From assembly GCA_963823105.1 (NCBI GenBank), contig CAWGKC010000009.1, forward strand, positions 496,001 through 560,000: a stretch of 64,000 nucleotides of DNA, written 5' to 3'. Each line of letters begins with the position of its first letter. Within the stretch, counting starts at the first letter, position 1. A model generated the notes under the pieces. The model made no database searches. It had not been told where the DNA came from and worked only from the letters and a program-made list of their open reading frames with translations. Below, piece by piece: positions 18,311-26,382 of the stretch. The position numbers and the translations under genes were made by a program. The DNA is from JAJYKC01 sp963823105 (GTDB lineage Bacteria > Acidobacteriota > Terriglobia > Bryobacterales > Bryobacteraceae).

Positions 18311-18754
18311 ATGAAGGTCTACCTCGACACCTGCTGCCTGAATCGCCTCACCGACGATCAGACGCAGCTTCGAATCCGGCAAGAGGCCGAGGCCGTTGAG
18401 GAGATTCTCGGATGGATGCGGGCCGGCGAGATTCAATGGATTTCGAGCGAGGCATTGATTGATGAGATCGAAAGAAGTTCGGACATCGAAAGGAGACTAG
18501 GGAACGCCGCTCTGCTGACTCTCGCGTCCGAGAGCCTCGAAGTGGACGCTGCTATAGCCAGCCGCGCCGCGGATCTGCAAATCGCCGGCTACGGAGCCTA
18601 CGACGCACTACACTTGGCCTGCGCGGAAGCGGCCCGAGCGGACGTTCTTCTCACGACTGACGACGGATTCATTCGTAAGGCTTCACGCCGAGATGGCGAA
18701 CCGCGTATAGCCGTCCGGAATCCGCTATTCTGGGGCAAAAGGAATTTGTCATGA
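18311..18754 (+). CDS. PIN domain toxin (VapC-like)
   Basis: The 147-residue protein starts MKVYLDTCCLNRL, placing the first PIN aspartate at residue 6. Further acidic positions appear in LIDEIERSS, AYDALHLACAE and LLTTDDGF, giving the expected four-acid nuclease centre. PIN toxins are RNases of toxin-antitoxin modules. I chose this ATG because it aligns with the usual PIN start; the longer frame adds 17 unlikely residues. Its ATGA stop/start overlap with the next small gene shows a coupled pair, with the toxin first, the reverse of normal vapBC order. Confidence 0.8.
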   Translation: MKVYLDTCCLNRLTDDQTQLRIRQEAEAVEEILGWMRAGEIQWISSEALIDEIERSSDIERRLGNAALLTLASESLEVDAAIASRAADLQIAGYGAYDALHLACAEAARADVLLTTDDGFIRKASRRDGEPRIAVRNPLFWGKRNLS

Positions 18755-18960
18755 GTGGTCTGGAGACGATGACCGACGAACAGTTTGAACGGTACGCTCT
18801 AGAGGTCCTCCGCCGTGAACTGGGTGTTGACGGATTGGCGCGTTTCCTGCGACTGGATCGATCCGGCCCCGGCGATTATACAAAAGAACGGATGCAATGG
18901 CAGAAGGATCTTACCGTCGAGCAGATCGTCGATTCCATCAAGCGCCGCCGTCACGGTTGA
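18751..18960 (+). CDS. Small partner of PIN toxin (putative antitoxin)
   Basis: The 69-residue acidic/basic protein (TDEQFERYALEVLRRELGVD, RFLRLDRSGPGDYTKER, IVDSIKRRR) has no signal peptide and no classical antitoxin DNA-binding fold that I can name. Overlapping the PIN gene by four bases, it is the natural candidate for the neutralising partner. Similar small proteins sit beside PIN genes in other bacteria, as I recall; this is not verified here. Confidence 0.65.
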   Translation: MSGLETMTDEQFERYALEVLRRELGVDGLARFLRLDRSGPGDYTKERMQWQKDLTVEQIVDSIKRRRHG

Positions 18961-19016
18961 TCTGTGTTTCCGGGAGTGTGCCAAAGCTGGTGAGCCGTAG
19001 TAGGGGCGAGAAGTCG

Positions 19017-20147
19017 TCACGGATTCTTGGAGAGGTCTTGAAGCTGCGTTTCGAACTCTACGCGAACCTTCGTGGGGTGCCCGTTCAAGATTGTCGGCTT
19101 GAATGACCATCCACGCAGGACGGCCTCCAATCTTTCGCGCACCTCCGCAGAGCTTCCGGATACGCTGGCATTCGTTACTTTTCCCGATTCTCCGATTAGC
19201 AGGTTGACCCCGATGCGATCTTTTTCGTGTCCAGCGAAAACGGGTTCGGCCGGATTGATTGGATCGCCGGCGTTGAGGTTTTGCTTCTCCGTTTGCCATG
19301 GCACGCGGAGCGGCGGGGGGCTGGTTTCGCTCCTCTCATCGCCAATGGATTTTGGAATCGCTCGGGATGGTGTCAGCGTGATCGGATTCACGGTGAAAGT
19401 TTCCGTTTTGCCGGTCTCGCCGGCGGGTGTGACGGAGTACCGCAAGGCGCCGGGAGGGGTGAAGGTTAGGCTTGTGGCCACAATCTCGCCGGGCGAATAT
19501 CCTGTCAGCTTCTTTTCGTCGACGCAGTTGTGATTGTCCGTCACACGGTTGAGGTTTACCACGTTGATGGCGACGAAGCATACCTTTTGCGCGCCGAGCG
19601 CCTGGAAGGGCCGGTCGACCAAATAAAGCGTCTGGCCGTCGTCAGCCGGCAGCATTTCCGTTAAACCGTGCCGCAGGTGGGGGACGGCCGCGGACGGATA
19701 GATTTGGAAGCCCGCTTGGTCGGTGACGTTTGCCCCGAGATTCGATTTCGGCCGCTGGACGGGGTGGTTGAGGTCTAACAGCCAGACGCTATCGTCGCGT
19801 TCGTATGCACCTACGACAAACCAATGGGCGTAGATGAGTGCGCCGGCCGGGGTGATGAACCGGAACCGCTCGTTGACGAGCAATTCCAAAATCTCTTTCC
19901 CGGTGGCGGTGTTAATCACCGTCACGATGCCGTTGGAATGACCGGACCAGCCGAAGACCACGATGCGATCTCGATATCGGTACGCGCCGGTGATTTCGGT
20001 GGTGATATTTTCCGGACTTAGGCTAAAAACGCCGGCGATGGCGCGTTCCTTGCTTTTGAAGGGGAGAGGCCGGAGCGGGGAAACGTCTTGGGCATGCGTG
20101 GCGCTCAGCGCCAGGAGAATCGGGATGATCGAACAAAATCGATTCAT
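19017..20147 (-). CDS. Secreted protein with TonB-type C-terminal domain
   Basis: The 376-residue protein has a signal peptide (MNRFCSIIPILLALSATHAQ), a central region that looks like a beta-propeller-like repeat (RYRDRIVVFGWSGHSNGIV, LVDRPFQALGAQ) and a C-terminal TonB_C-like domain (GESGKVTNASVSGSSAEVRE, LRGWSFKPTILNGHPTKVRV). In Acidobacteriota this domain is often attached to exported proteins that do not energise receptors. I start at the inner ATG because it directly opens the signal peptide. It is a single gene divergent from the small secreted gene at 20333. Confidence 0.65.
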   Translation of the reverse strand: MNRFCSIIPILLALSATHAQDVSPLRPLPFKSKERAIAGVFSLSPENITTEITGAYRYRDRIVVFGWSGHSNGIVTVINTATGKEILELLVNERFRFITPAGALIYAHWFVVGAYERDDSVWLLDLNHPVQRPKSNLGANVTDQAGFQIYPSAAVPHLRHGLTEMLPADDGQTLYLVDRPFQALGAQKVCFVAINVVNLNRVTDNHNCVDEKKLTGYSPGEIVATSLTFTPPGALRYSVTPAGETGKTETFTVNPITLTPSRAIPKSIGDERSETSPPPLRVPWQTEKQNLNAGDPINPAEPVFAGHEKDRIGVNLLIGESGKVTNASVSGSSAEVRERLEAVLRGWSFKPTILNGHPTKVRVEFETQLQDLSKNP

Positions 20148-20332
20148 ACGAGGCCGCCTACGCCAGGACGCCGACTGGAACTGTCCCATGGTAGCCGGGA
20201 GGCCGGCGGGGTAGCAATTGGGCGCTCCCTGAGTTGGGTTGAAATTATCGAAGTGAGCGCTGCACGACGGCGCGATTCCGTCGTTGGAGTGAACGGCTAT
20301 CGTATTGCAGTGTCGTTTAGGCGGAGGGCATT

Positions 20333-20623
20333 GTGTATCAATACTTGAAAGTTTTCGCGCTGAGCGCGGCTTTGGTTATTCCGGTGGCGGTTAGCGCCCA
20401 GGACGATCACGGGGACGGCCGTCGAAACGACCAGCAGAACCGGCGCTATGAGGACAGGGGTCACCACGATTTCCATGAATGGAATCCGGGGGAGGAGCAG
20501 ACTTACCGGCGGTATCTTCAGGAGAATCGTATGAAGTATCGCGATTTTGCGAAGGCAAACCGGCGGGAACAGAATAATTACTGGAACTGGCGTCATAGCC
20601 ATCCCGACGAGGACCGGCGCTGA
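20333..20623 (+). CDS. Small secreted protein, unknown
   Basis: The 96-residue product starts at GTG with GGAGG seven bases upstream. A signal peptide (LSAALVIPVAVSAQ) is followed by a very polar mature part rich in His, Arg, Asp and Tyr (HHDFHEWNPGEEQTYRRYLQ, NNYWNWRHSHPDED). The repeating Trp/His/Asp pattern suggests a small periplasmic helical protein, perhaps metal- or stress-related, but no function can be named. Confidence 0.6.
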   Translation: MYQYLKVFALSAALVIPVAVSAQDDHGDGRRNDQQNRRYEDRGHHDFHEWNPGEEQTYRRYLQENRMKYRDFAKANRREQNNYWNWRHSHPDEDRR

Positions 20624-20675
20624 GCCGGGCGCAGGCAATTACTGCGTTACGGGCGGCAAGGGATGCACTTGCCGC

Positions 20676-21080
20676 TTACGGCTGGATCGTCGTTTTGAGA
20701 ACTTCCGGCCCGCTGGGAACCTTCGCGCCCGAATCCTGTTCGGCGGTGACAAGCAGGTCGAAATTCTTCAGCGGAGTGACGGCGTCAAAGACCGCCTTTA
20801 AGTTCTTATCCATTTTGAGCCGGCCGCGATTCTCGGAGTTTCCGCCGCGGTCCTGTAACCAGACGACATAGGCGGTGGCGGGCGGCGTGAGACTCGCGGG
20901 ATTAGCGAGATGCTGGACGTTCATCTTCAGCCGGGTATTGCCGTTCTGATCCTTGTCGACTTTAACCTCGCCGCGCGCGCCGGGAACGATCGACGCGGCG
21001 GTGAGCGGGTATTTCTTAGCCGCGTAGGCGACGGTCGAGAGCAGGGCGAACGTCAAACAGATTGTAGAAAGCTTTCGCAT
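20676..21080 (-). CDS. Secreted protein, anti-sigma-like C-terminal fold
   Basis: The 134-residue protein has a clear signal peptide (STICLTFALLSTVAYA). The mature part is an immunoglobulin-like beta domain (RLKMNVQHLANPASL, YVVWLQDRG, AVFDAVTPLKNFDLLVTAEQ, KVPSGPEVLKTTI). The last segment resembles the extracytoplasmic portion of RskA-type anti-sigma factors. There is no membrane segment besides the signal, so it is likely periplasmic. Function is unknown. Confidence 0.6.
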   Translation of the reverse strand: MRKLSTICLTFALLSTVAYAAKKYPLTAASIVPGARGEVKVDKDQNGNTRLKMNVQHLANPASLTPPATAYVVWLQDRGGNSENRGRLKMDKNLKAVFDAVTPLKNFDLLVTAEQDSGAKVPSGPEVLKTTIQP

Positions 21081-21210
21081 GGGACACCTCGTGGTTCCTT
21101 TCAGGCAAGCTTAGGGCCAGTTCTTACTTGAAGGGAAGTTATCCGGGGGTGAAGCGTCCGTTGCGCGGTCTTGCGGGGCGCGGCGATAATGTTTGCGAGG
21201 GCGGCGAGCG

Positions 21211-21774
21211 ATGGCGAGAATCGAAGGGGCGGAAGAGTCGAAGGCGGGGTGGTTCGCGAGGTTCGTTTACCGGATGGCGCGGAAGCGCCTGGGTAAATTG
21301 CCGGAGCCGCTGACAATTGCGGCGCATCATCGCGCGCTGTTCATGGGCTATGCGGCGTTTGAGTTCGCACTGGAGAAGTCGAAGCTGGTCGATCATAAGC
21401 TGAAGGCGCTGGCCGAAATCAAGACGAACTCGCTGATCGGGTGTCCTTGGTGAATGGACATCGGTTCTGCCGTGGGCAGAAAGCTGGGCATCACGGAGGA
21501 CCAACTGAGGGAGATGGGCGCGTATAAGACGTCGGCGCTATTTTCTCCGCTGGAAAAGCTGGCGATCGAGTACGCGGAGGCGATGACGAGGACGCCGGTG
21601 GAGGTGAGCGACGAGTTGTTCGCGGCGCTGAAGGGGCATTTGAACGAAGCGCAACTGGTGGAGTTGACGGCGGTCGTGGCATGGGAGAATTACCGCGCGC
21701 GATTCAATCATGCGCTGGGGATCGAGGCGCAGGATTTTTCGAAGGGCGCGTATTGCGTTCTTCCGGGGCGTTAG
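21211..21774 (+). CDS. AhpD-like peroxidase-family selenoprotein (in-frame UGA)
   Basis: Read with UGA at residue 81 as selenocysteine, this is one 187-residue protein of the carboxymuconolactone decarboxylase/AhpD family. The family redox motif CxxC lies in GCPFCIDIGSAVGRKLG-type sequence; here it is C78-P-W-U81 followed by MDIGSAVGRKLGI. Both halves are in the same frame with no gap and the downstream half keeps family motifs (EKLAIEYAEAMTRTPVEV, LVELTAVVAWENYRARFNHA, KGAYCVLPGR). A perfect seven-base-pair hairpin follows the UGA at SECIS distance. The enzyme would be a thiol/selenol reductase or peroxidase. The alternative is a nonsense mutation, less likely because it falls exactly on the catalytic residue. 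Selenocysteine synthesis genes are not in the window. Confidence 0.8.
21465..21481 (+). promoter_or_regulatory. Candidate bacterial SECIS hairpin
   Basis: TTCTGCC and GGCAGAA pair perfectly around the loop GTG. The loop starts 18 bases after the UGA and has G as its first base, as bacterial SECIS elements require. It lies within coding sequence, the normal bacterial position. Confidence 0.65.
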
Positions 21775-22487
21775 GCGCGGGGCGGGGTGGTGGCGACGAG
21801 GGCGCGGGCGGGGGATTTCGAGAGGCCGCGGTAGGAGTGGGGTTCGGAGGCGTCGAAGTAGGCGGTGTCGCCCGAGCGGAGGACGTGTTCTTCCTCTTCA
21901 TAGTGGACGGCGAGGCGGCCTTCGAGGACGAAGATAAATTCGGCGCCGTCGTGGAGGTGTTCGGCGGCGTTCTCGGGGCCGCGCTTGGGGAATTCGGCGA
22001 GGTAGGCCTGGAAGGATTTGTCCTGGGAGGCGAAGGCGAGGTTCTCGAAAAAGTAGGACGGTTTGACGGCGTCGGGGCGGTCTGGGAAGCGGATGCGTTC
22101 TTCGGCGCGGATGATGGCGAAGAGCTTGCGTTTTTTCTTATCGCTGAAGAAATGGTCGAGGCTGACGTCGAAGACCATGGCGATGCGGGCGAGGGTGGGA
22201 AGCGTGGGGACGAGCTTGCCGTTTTCGAGTTGGCTTAGAAGGGAGGCGGAGAGGCCGGTGTGTTTGCCGAGATCGACGAGGGCGATTTTCTTGCGGAGGC
22301 GGAGTTGGCGGAGTTTCTTGCCGATCTCGTAGGCGGAGAGGACGCGGCGGATGGTTTCGGCGCTATTTTCAGGCACACTGGAATTCAGTTTAGCATCAGA
22401 TACATTTTGGCTCTCTATTTCATCAGAGCTGAAATGACTTTCAGTAGAGGCTGGCGTGGCGGTCGATCCCCGGTTAAAGTCGGACAT
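21771..22487 (-). CDS. XRE-cupin transcriptional regulator
   Basis: The protein joins an XRE helix-turn-helix (EIGKKLRQLRLRKKIALVDL, TGLSASLLSQLENGKLVPTL) to a C-terminal cupin (HLHDGAEFIFVLEGRLAVHYE, GDTAYFDASEPHSYRGL). Such regulators sense a small ligand in the cupin barrel and control a nearby gene. I use the ATG at 22487, which gives a 238-residue product with a Ser/Asp-rich tail. A GTG at 22376 is a real alternative, and then the AT-rich inverted repeats at 22418-22444 would be intergenic. It is divergent from the ECF sigma gene and convergent with the AhpD-like gene. Confidence 0.82.
   Translation of the reverse strand: MSDFNRGSTATPASTESHFSSDEIESQNVSDAKLNSSVPENSAETIRRVLSAYEIGKKLRQLRLRKKIALVDLGKHTGLSASLLSQLENGKLVPTLPTLARIAMVFDVSLDHFFSDKKKRKLFAIIRAEERIRFPDRPDAVKPSYFFENLAFASQDKSFQAYLAEFPKRGPENAAEHLHDGAEFIFVLEGRLAVHYEEEEHVLRSGDTAYFDASEPHSYRGLSKSPARALVATTPPRA
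22418..22444. promoter_or_regulatory. Overlapping inverted repeats, possible operator
   Basis: TTTCA-N7-TGAAA and CTGAAA-TGAC-TTTCAG overlap in an AT-rich stretch between the XRE-cupin domain and the sigma gene. The regulator could bind here to control itself and the sigma gene. Confidence 0.4.
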
Positions 22488-22506
22488 GAAGGGTGTTTGT
22501 AGGACG

Positions 22507-23145
22507 ATGACCAAAGACGGGAAGATGCAAAACCACGGCGGGGAATTGGCGGGCCGGACGGACGACGAGTTGGTATTGTTGTCGCAGGAGGGGGACGGGG
22601 CGGCGTTTTCGGAGTTGGTGAAGAGGCATCGGAGCGCCTGCGCGAAGCTGGCGTATTCGATTCTGCGCGACCGGCAGGACGCCGAGGACGAGGTGCAGAA
22701 CGCGATGTGGAAGGCGTTCGAGCACATCCGGCAGTTCCAGCGGGACGCGAAGCTGACGACGTGGCTGACGCGGATCGTGGTGAACCAGTGTTTGATGCGG
22801 CTGAGGAAGGAGCGGCGGGCGCGGTTCTTGTATATCGACGACACGGCGATCGGCGACGAGGTGGGGACGCTGGAGTTGCGGGATACGCGGAAGGGGCCGG
22901 ATCACGAGCTGGGGCGGGAGGAGATCGCGCGGGTGCTGCGGGGGGAGATCCGGCGGATACCGCCGCTGCTGCGGAACGTGTTTTTGCTGCGGGATATGCA
23001 GCAGATGGCGATGCCGGAGGTGGCGGCGCGGCTGGGGATTTCGGTGGCGGCGGCGAAGAGCCGGCTGCTGCGGGCGCGGCTGGAATTGCGCGCGCGGATG
23101 GAGAAGCATTTGAGCCGGCTGGGGCCGGCGACGCTGACGGCGTAA
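22507..23145 (+). CDS. ECF RNA polymerase sigma factor
   Basis: The product is a two-domain extracytoplasmic-function sigma factor of 212 residues. Region 2 is LVKRHRSACAKLAYSILRDR through AEDEVQNAMWKAFEHIRQF, with the -10 recognition helix LTTWLTRIVVNQCLMRLRK. Region 4 is LPPLLRNVFLLRDMQQMAMP-type sequence ending PEVAARLGISVAAAKSRLLR. No anti-sigma gene is adjacent, unlike most ECF operons. The start is uncertain; an ATG at 22486 is also possible, and no start has a good ribosome site. The last roughly 105 bases of the gene are duplicated about 1 kb downstream. Confidence 0.88.
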   Translation: MTKDGKMQNHGGELAGRTDDELVLLSQEGDGAAFSELVKRHRSACAKLAYSILRDRQDAEDEVQNAMWKAFEHIRQFQRDAKLTTWLTRIVVNQCLMRLRKERRARFLYIDDTAIGDEVGTLELRDTRKGPDHELGREEIARVLRGEIRRIPPLLRNVFLLRDMQQMAMPEVAARLGISVAAAKSRLLRARLELRARMEKHLSRLGPATLTA

Positions 23146-23147
23146 GG
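23041..23147 (+). repeat. Direct repeat, copy A (3' end of sigma gene)
   Basis: This segment, coding SVAAAKSRLLRARLELRARM to the stop, recurs at 24084-24190 with a few substitutions and a small deletion. The pair flanks the MerR and CCPFF-protein genes. Confidence 0.85.
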
Positions 23148-23175
23148 GGGCGTTCACGGCGGGAGGCGACGCCGT

Positions 23176-23574
23176 TTAGCGCACCGGGGGAGCGGCGTTG
23201 GGGCGGCGATTGAGAAGGGCGCGGCCGCAGGCGACGGGGTTTAGGCAGCGGCAGCGCAGGGCTTTTCTCAGGAGGCGGCGCATGGCGTTCGCTTGAGCGG
23301 CGAGGGCTTCCAGTTCGGCGATCTTCGCTTGGGCTAGTTGGCGCATTGCGGCCGAGAAGCGGATGTCGCGAGGGCCGGATAGCGAGCGCACTTCGCCGAT
23401 CGAGAAGCCGGTGTTTCGGAGGAAGCGGACCCAGGCGAGGAGGGGCAGGACTTCGCTGCCATAGACGCGGCGGCCGGAGAGACGAGCGGGGGAGGGGAGT
23501 ATTCCGGAGGCCTCGTAGTATCGAATGGCCGAGGGGTTCAGGCCACTCTTTTTCGCAACTTGTCCAATGGTCAT
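23176..23574 (-). CDS. MerR family transcriptional regulator
   Basis: The 132-residue protein has the MerR winged-helix (MTIGQVAKKSGLNPSAIRYY, SGRRVYGSEVLPLLAWVRFL) and a coiled-coil dimer helix. The C-terminus LRCRCLNPVACGRALL has three cysteines in a C-x-C-x5-C arrangement, reminiscent of SoxR or metal-sensing MerR proteins; which signal it reads is unknown. It is divergent from the CCPFF gene, and the intergenic region has a classic MerR-type promoter. The regulator probably controls that gene. Confidence 0.88.
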   Translation of the reverse strand: MTIGQVAKKSGLNPSAIRYYEASGILPSPARLSGRRVYGSEVLPLLAWVRFLRNTGFSIGEVRSLSGPRDIRFSAAMRQLAQAKIAELEALAAQANAMRRLLRKALRCRCLNPVACGRALLNRRPNAAPPVR

Positions 23575-23596
23575 GGCAGTGCCCGTTATTATTTTC

Positions 23597-23627
23597 TTGA
23601 CTTAAAGCGCAGTTTAACTCATAGGCT
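23597..23627 (+). promoter_or_regulatory. MerR-type promoter with 19-base spacer
   Basis: A -35 box TTGACT is followed after exactly 19 bases by TAGGCT, and the spacer carries the symmetric TTAAA-gcgcag-TTTAA. An over-long spacer with a dyad is the hallmark of MerR-activated promoters such as merT. It faces the gene starting 20 bases downstream. Confidence 0.7.
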
Positions 23628-23646
23628 GGGTTTGAGGTGAAGAAAA

Positions 23647-24414
23647 ATGCAAGTTGGGAAATTCGCGTTGATGAGCGTTGCGGTGGCGGTGGCGGCGCAA
23701 GGTCCGTTCTCATGCAATCTTCGCGCGCTGACGGCGGTGGAACGGCAGCGGCACGCGAGGCTTTCGGAGAAGCTGGTTGCGGCGGTGGTAACGCGGCGCG
23801 AGACGGAGCGAGGGTTTACCTTCGATCTCGACCGGAGTGAGTTGACGCTGGCCGAATTGGGGGAATGGACGGAGCTGGAGCGGCGGTGCTGCCCGTTCTT
23901 CGATTTCCAAATTTCGTTAATGCGGGACGGCGGGCCTTTCTCGCTGACGCTGGAGGGGGCGGAGGGAGTGAAGGGGGTGATCGCGGCGGAGATCGGCGCG
24001 CAGGCCGAGGCGGGATCGGGCGGTCGCCAAAACGAAAGAGTCCAAGCGGTAGTGGGCGAGGCGGCACGAAAAGAAGCGCACAATCGGTGGCGGCGGCGAA
24101 GAGCCGGCTGCAGGGGCGCGGCTGGAATTGCCGGTGCGGATGGAGGAGCATTTGAGCCGGTTGGGGCCGGCGACGCTGACGGCGTAGGGGCGAGTAGGAG
24201 CGGGCGGGGTATGTTACGCTATGCGCTCCACCATGCCATCCCAATTCGCCGCCGCTTGCGTTCTCGTTTTTGGAGGAGCGCTTCTGTGTTCCGCTCAAGC
24301 GATCCGGTTCGACGACATCCATCGCGACTACGCGGCGGGGGTGGAGCCGGGATCGATCGCGACGGCGGATTTCAATGGAGACGGATCTCCGGACTTGGTC
24401 ACGGTGGCGTTTAA
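23647..24414 (+). CDS. Conserved cysteine-pair (CCPFF) protein, tail disrupted
   Basis: Residues about 1-120 look like a conserved small cytoplasmic family: FSCNLRALTAVERQRHARLS, a central beta strand, then RRCCPFFDFQISL. Such proteins often sit beside MerR-type regulators and may bind a metal or thiol reagent; this is inference. The natural end appears to be near GVIAAEIGAQ (about 24005), but no stop occurs there. The frame continues through a low-complexity arginine/glycine tail that runs into the duplicated sigma 3' end and the start of the FG-GAP gene. The stop was probably lost when the repeat formed. Confidence 0.6.
   Translation: MQVGKFALMSVAVAVAAQGPFSCNLRALTAVERQRHARLSEKLVAAVVTRRETERGFTFDLDRSELTLAELGEWTELERRCCPFFDFQISLMRDGGPFSLTLEGAEGVKGVIAAEIGAQAEAGSGGRQNERVQAVVGEAARKEAHNRWRRRRAGCRGAAGIAGADGGAFEPVGAGDADGVGASRSGRGMLRYALHHAIPIRRRLRSRFWRSASVFRSSDPVRRHPSRLRGGGGAGIDRDGGFQWRRISGLGHGGV
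24084..24190 (+). repeat. Direct repeat, copy B
   Basis: This is the second copy of the sigma-gene 3' end. It shares the starting TCGGTGGCGGCGGCGAAGAG and the ending GGCGACGCTGACGGCGTA with copy A. It is not in frame with a sigma gene here and lies inside the altered tail of the CCPFF gene. Confidence 0.85.
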
Positions 24415-26365
24415 GTCGGGCGCCGTGGATGTGTTTTTGAATCACGGCGACGGGACGTTTGCGACTAAGAAGACGCTTGGCGCGGGGCGCGGGGCGGTGG
24501 GGCTGGCCGTGGGGGATTTGAATGGCGATGGGAAACAGGATATCGTGACCGGGACCCAGGGCAGCGGCGGAGTCGCGGTGTTTTTGGGCAACGGGGATGG
24601 GACGTTTTTGCCGAAGCGGGAGGTGGTTGTAGGAAACGGACCCATGTTCGTGGCTCTTGGCGATATGAACCATGACGGGAAACTCGATCTGATTACGGCG
24701 AATTTCTTTTCGAACGACGTGACGGTGCGGATTGGAAATGGCGATGGCACGTTCCGGCCGGCGAAGACATTCGCGATAGGCGCGAGCCCGGTATCGCTCG
24801 CGCTGGCCGATTTCACGGGCGATGGGAAATTGGATGTGGTTGTAGCGGCTGGTGGGGAATTGTTGTTGTTGGCGGGGGACGGGCGCGGAGGGTTCACGGG
24901 CATGACGACGGTGATTGTCGTACGGCGCGTCGCTTTCGTTTCACCGAAGTCGTCACGGCCGACTTGAATCGAGACGGGATACCCGACTTGGTTGCCGCAT
25001 GTGACGGGAAGCGGTACGTCCGAGGCGTATACGTTTTCATGGGAACCGGAGGAGGAAGCTTTGTGCCCGGTCGGGGGAATCGGCATAAACGGGGCTGGCA
25101 GGGTGGCGGTGGGAGACTTGAACGGAGATGGGATCCCCGACCTGGCGGTTGCGGGAATCGGAGTGGTAGCAACCGCGGCGGGGAATGGGGATGGAAACGT
25201 TCGGGAATCCGGTGCTGTCGGCGGCGGGGACCTCGCCGGACTCGATCGTCGTGGTGGATTTGAATGGGGACCATCGGATGGATGTGGCCGTGGCGAATTT
25301 CTGGAGCGGCACGATCTCCGTGCTTCAAGGCAATGGAGACCTTACCTTTTCGCAGCCGCCGAGCGTCGCGGTGGGTATAGCTCCGCAACAGATTGTGACG
25401 GGGGATTTCAACGGAGACGGGCATATCGATCTGGCGGTGATGAATGGCGACGGCACTGTCAGCATGCTTCTGGGGAATGGCGACGGAACGTTTCGGCCCG
25501 GCACGACCTTCGCGACGAACGATGCGACGGAACAGGGGCTAGGCACAGGGGATTTCAACCGGGACGGCAAGCGCGACCTGGTGGTCGGGGATGGGTTCAC
25601 GAGGAGCCTCACGGTGTATCTGGGAAATGGCGACGGAACATTTACGGCGCAAAAAAACATTCGCGGAGCCGGAGGGCAGGTTGTGTTGACGGGCGATTTC
25701 AACGGCGACGGAAAATTGGATGTGATGGTCAACAACCCCGGGGTCTTCTTGTCGCTGGGAAAGGGGGACGGGACGTTTGAGGCGGCGGTCTACGTGGGCG
25801 TGACGGGAACTCCGCTCGCAACCGGGGATTTTAATGGCGACGGGAAACTGGATTTCGTGGGACTGTACGGCTCCATGCCGACTTTGGTGACGCCGTATTT
25901 GGGCAACGGCGACGGAACGTTTCAGAGGGGGACGGGCATCTATCCGGTTTACACGCCGGTCCTTTCGCTGCTTGCCGCCGATATGAATGGCGACGGGAAA
26001 GTGGATATCGTCACAGGCGGGGGCAGTGTGCGTGGAGGGTGGGTCGACGTCTATCACGGCAACGGCGACGGCACGTTCCAGAGCGTGGTGCATTTCAACA
26101 CGCAATCGACGGTGACGGCCCTGGCGAGCGCGGACTTCAACGGGGATGGGCGGCCGGATCTGGCGGCGCTGGGGAACGACTCGAACGTGATTTCGATTTT
26201 GGCGGGCCAGGCGGATGGGAGCCTGGGCGCGCCAGTGAATTTTCCGGTGCAGATCGGTCCGGTGGCGCTGGTCGTGGCGGATATGAATCACGACGGCAAG
26301 AAGGACATCGCGGTGGTGAATCGGCTTCGAATTCGGTGACGGTGCTGGTGAACGCTTCGCAGTAG
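24221..26365 (+). pseudogene. FG-GAP/VCBS repeat protein, several frameshifts
   Basis: A signal peptide (ACVLVFGGALLCSAQ) precedes about ten repeats of the FG-GAP/VCBS type, each with a calcium-binding DFNGDGKLD-like loop and a GNGDGTF stretch. Such propeller proteins are exported or surface-attached. The reading frame changes near 24.93, 25.07, 25.19 and 26.32 kb. At the third site GDGNVRESG becomes GDGTFGNPVLSAAG after dropping one base; at the last site the normal ending SNSVTVLVNASQ resumes. The shifts cancel, so the full span is a multiple of three and would encode about 714 residues. This may be assembly error instead of decay. Confidence 0.78.
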
Positions 26366-26382
26366 GGGAGGGCGAATCCGCC

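Noticed and set aside
21193..21453. Two separate short genes at 21193-21453 and 21454-21774
   Set aside because: They are the two halves of one AhpD-like protein in a single frame; the first ends exactly at the catalytic position.
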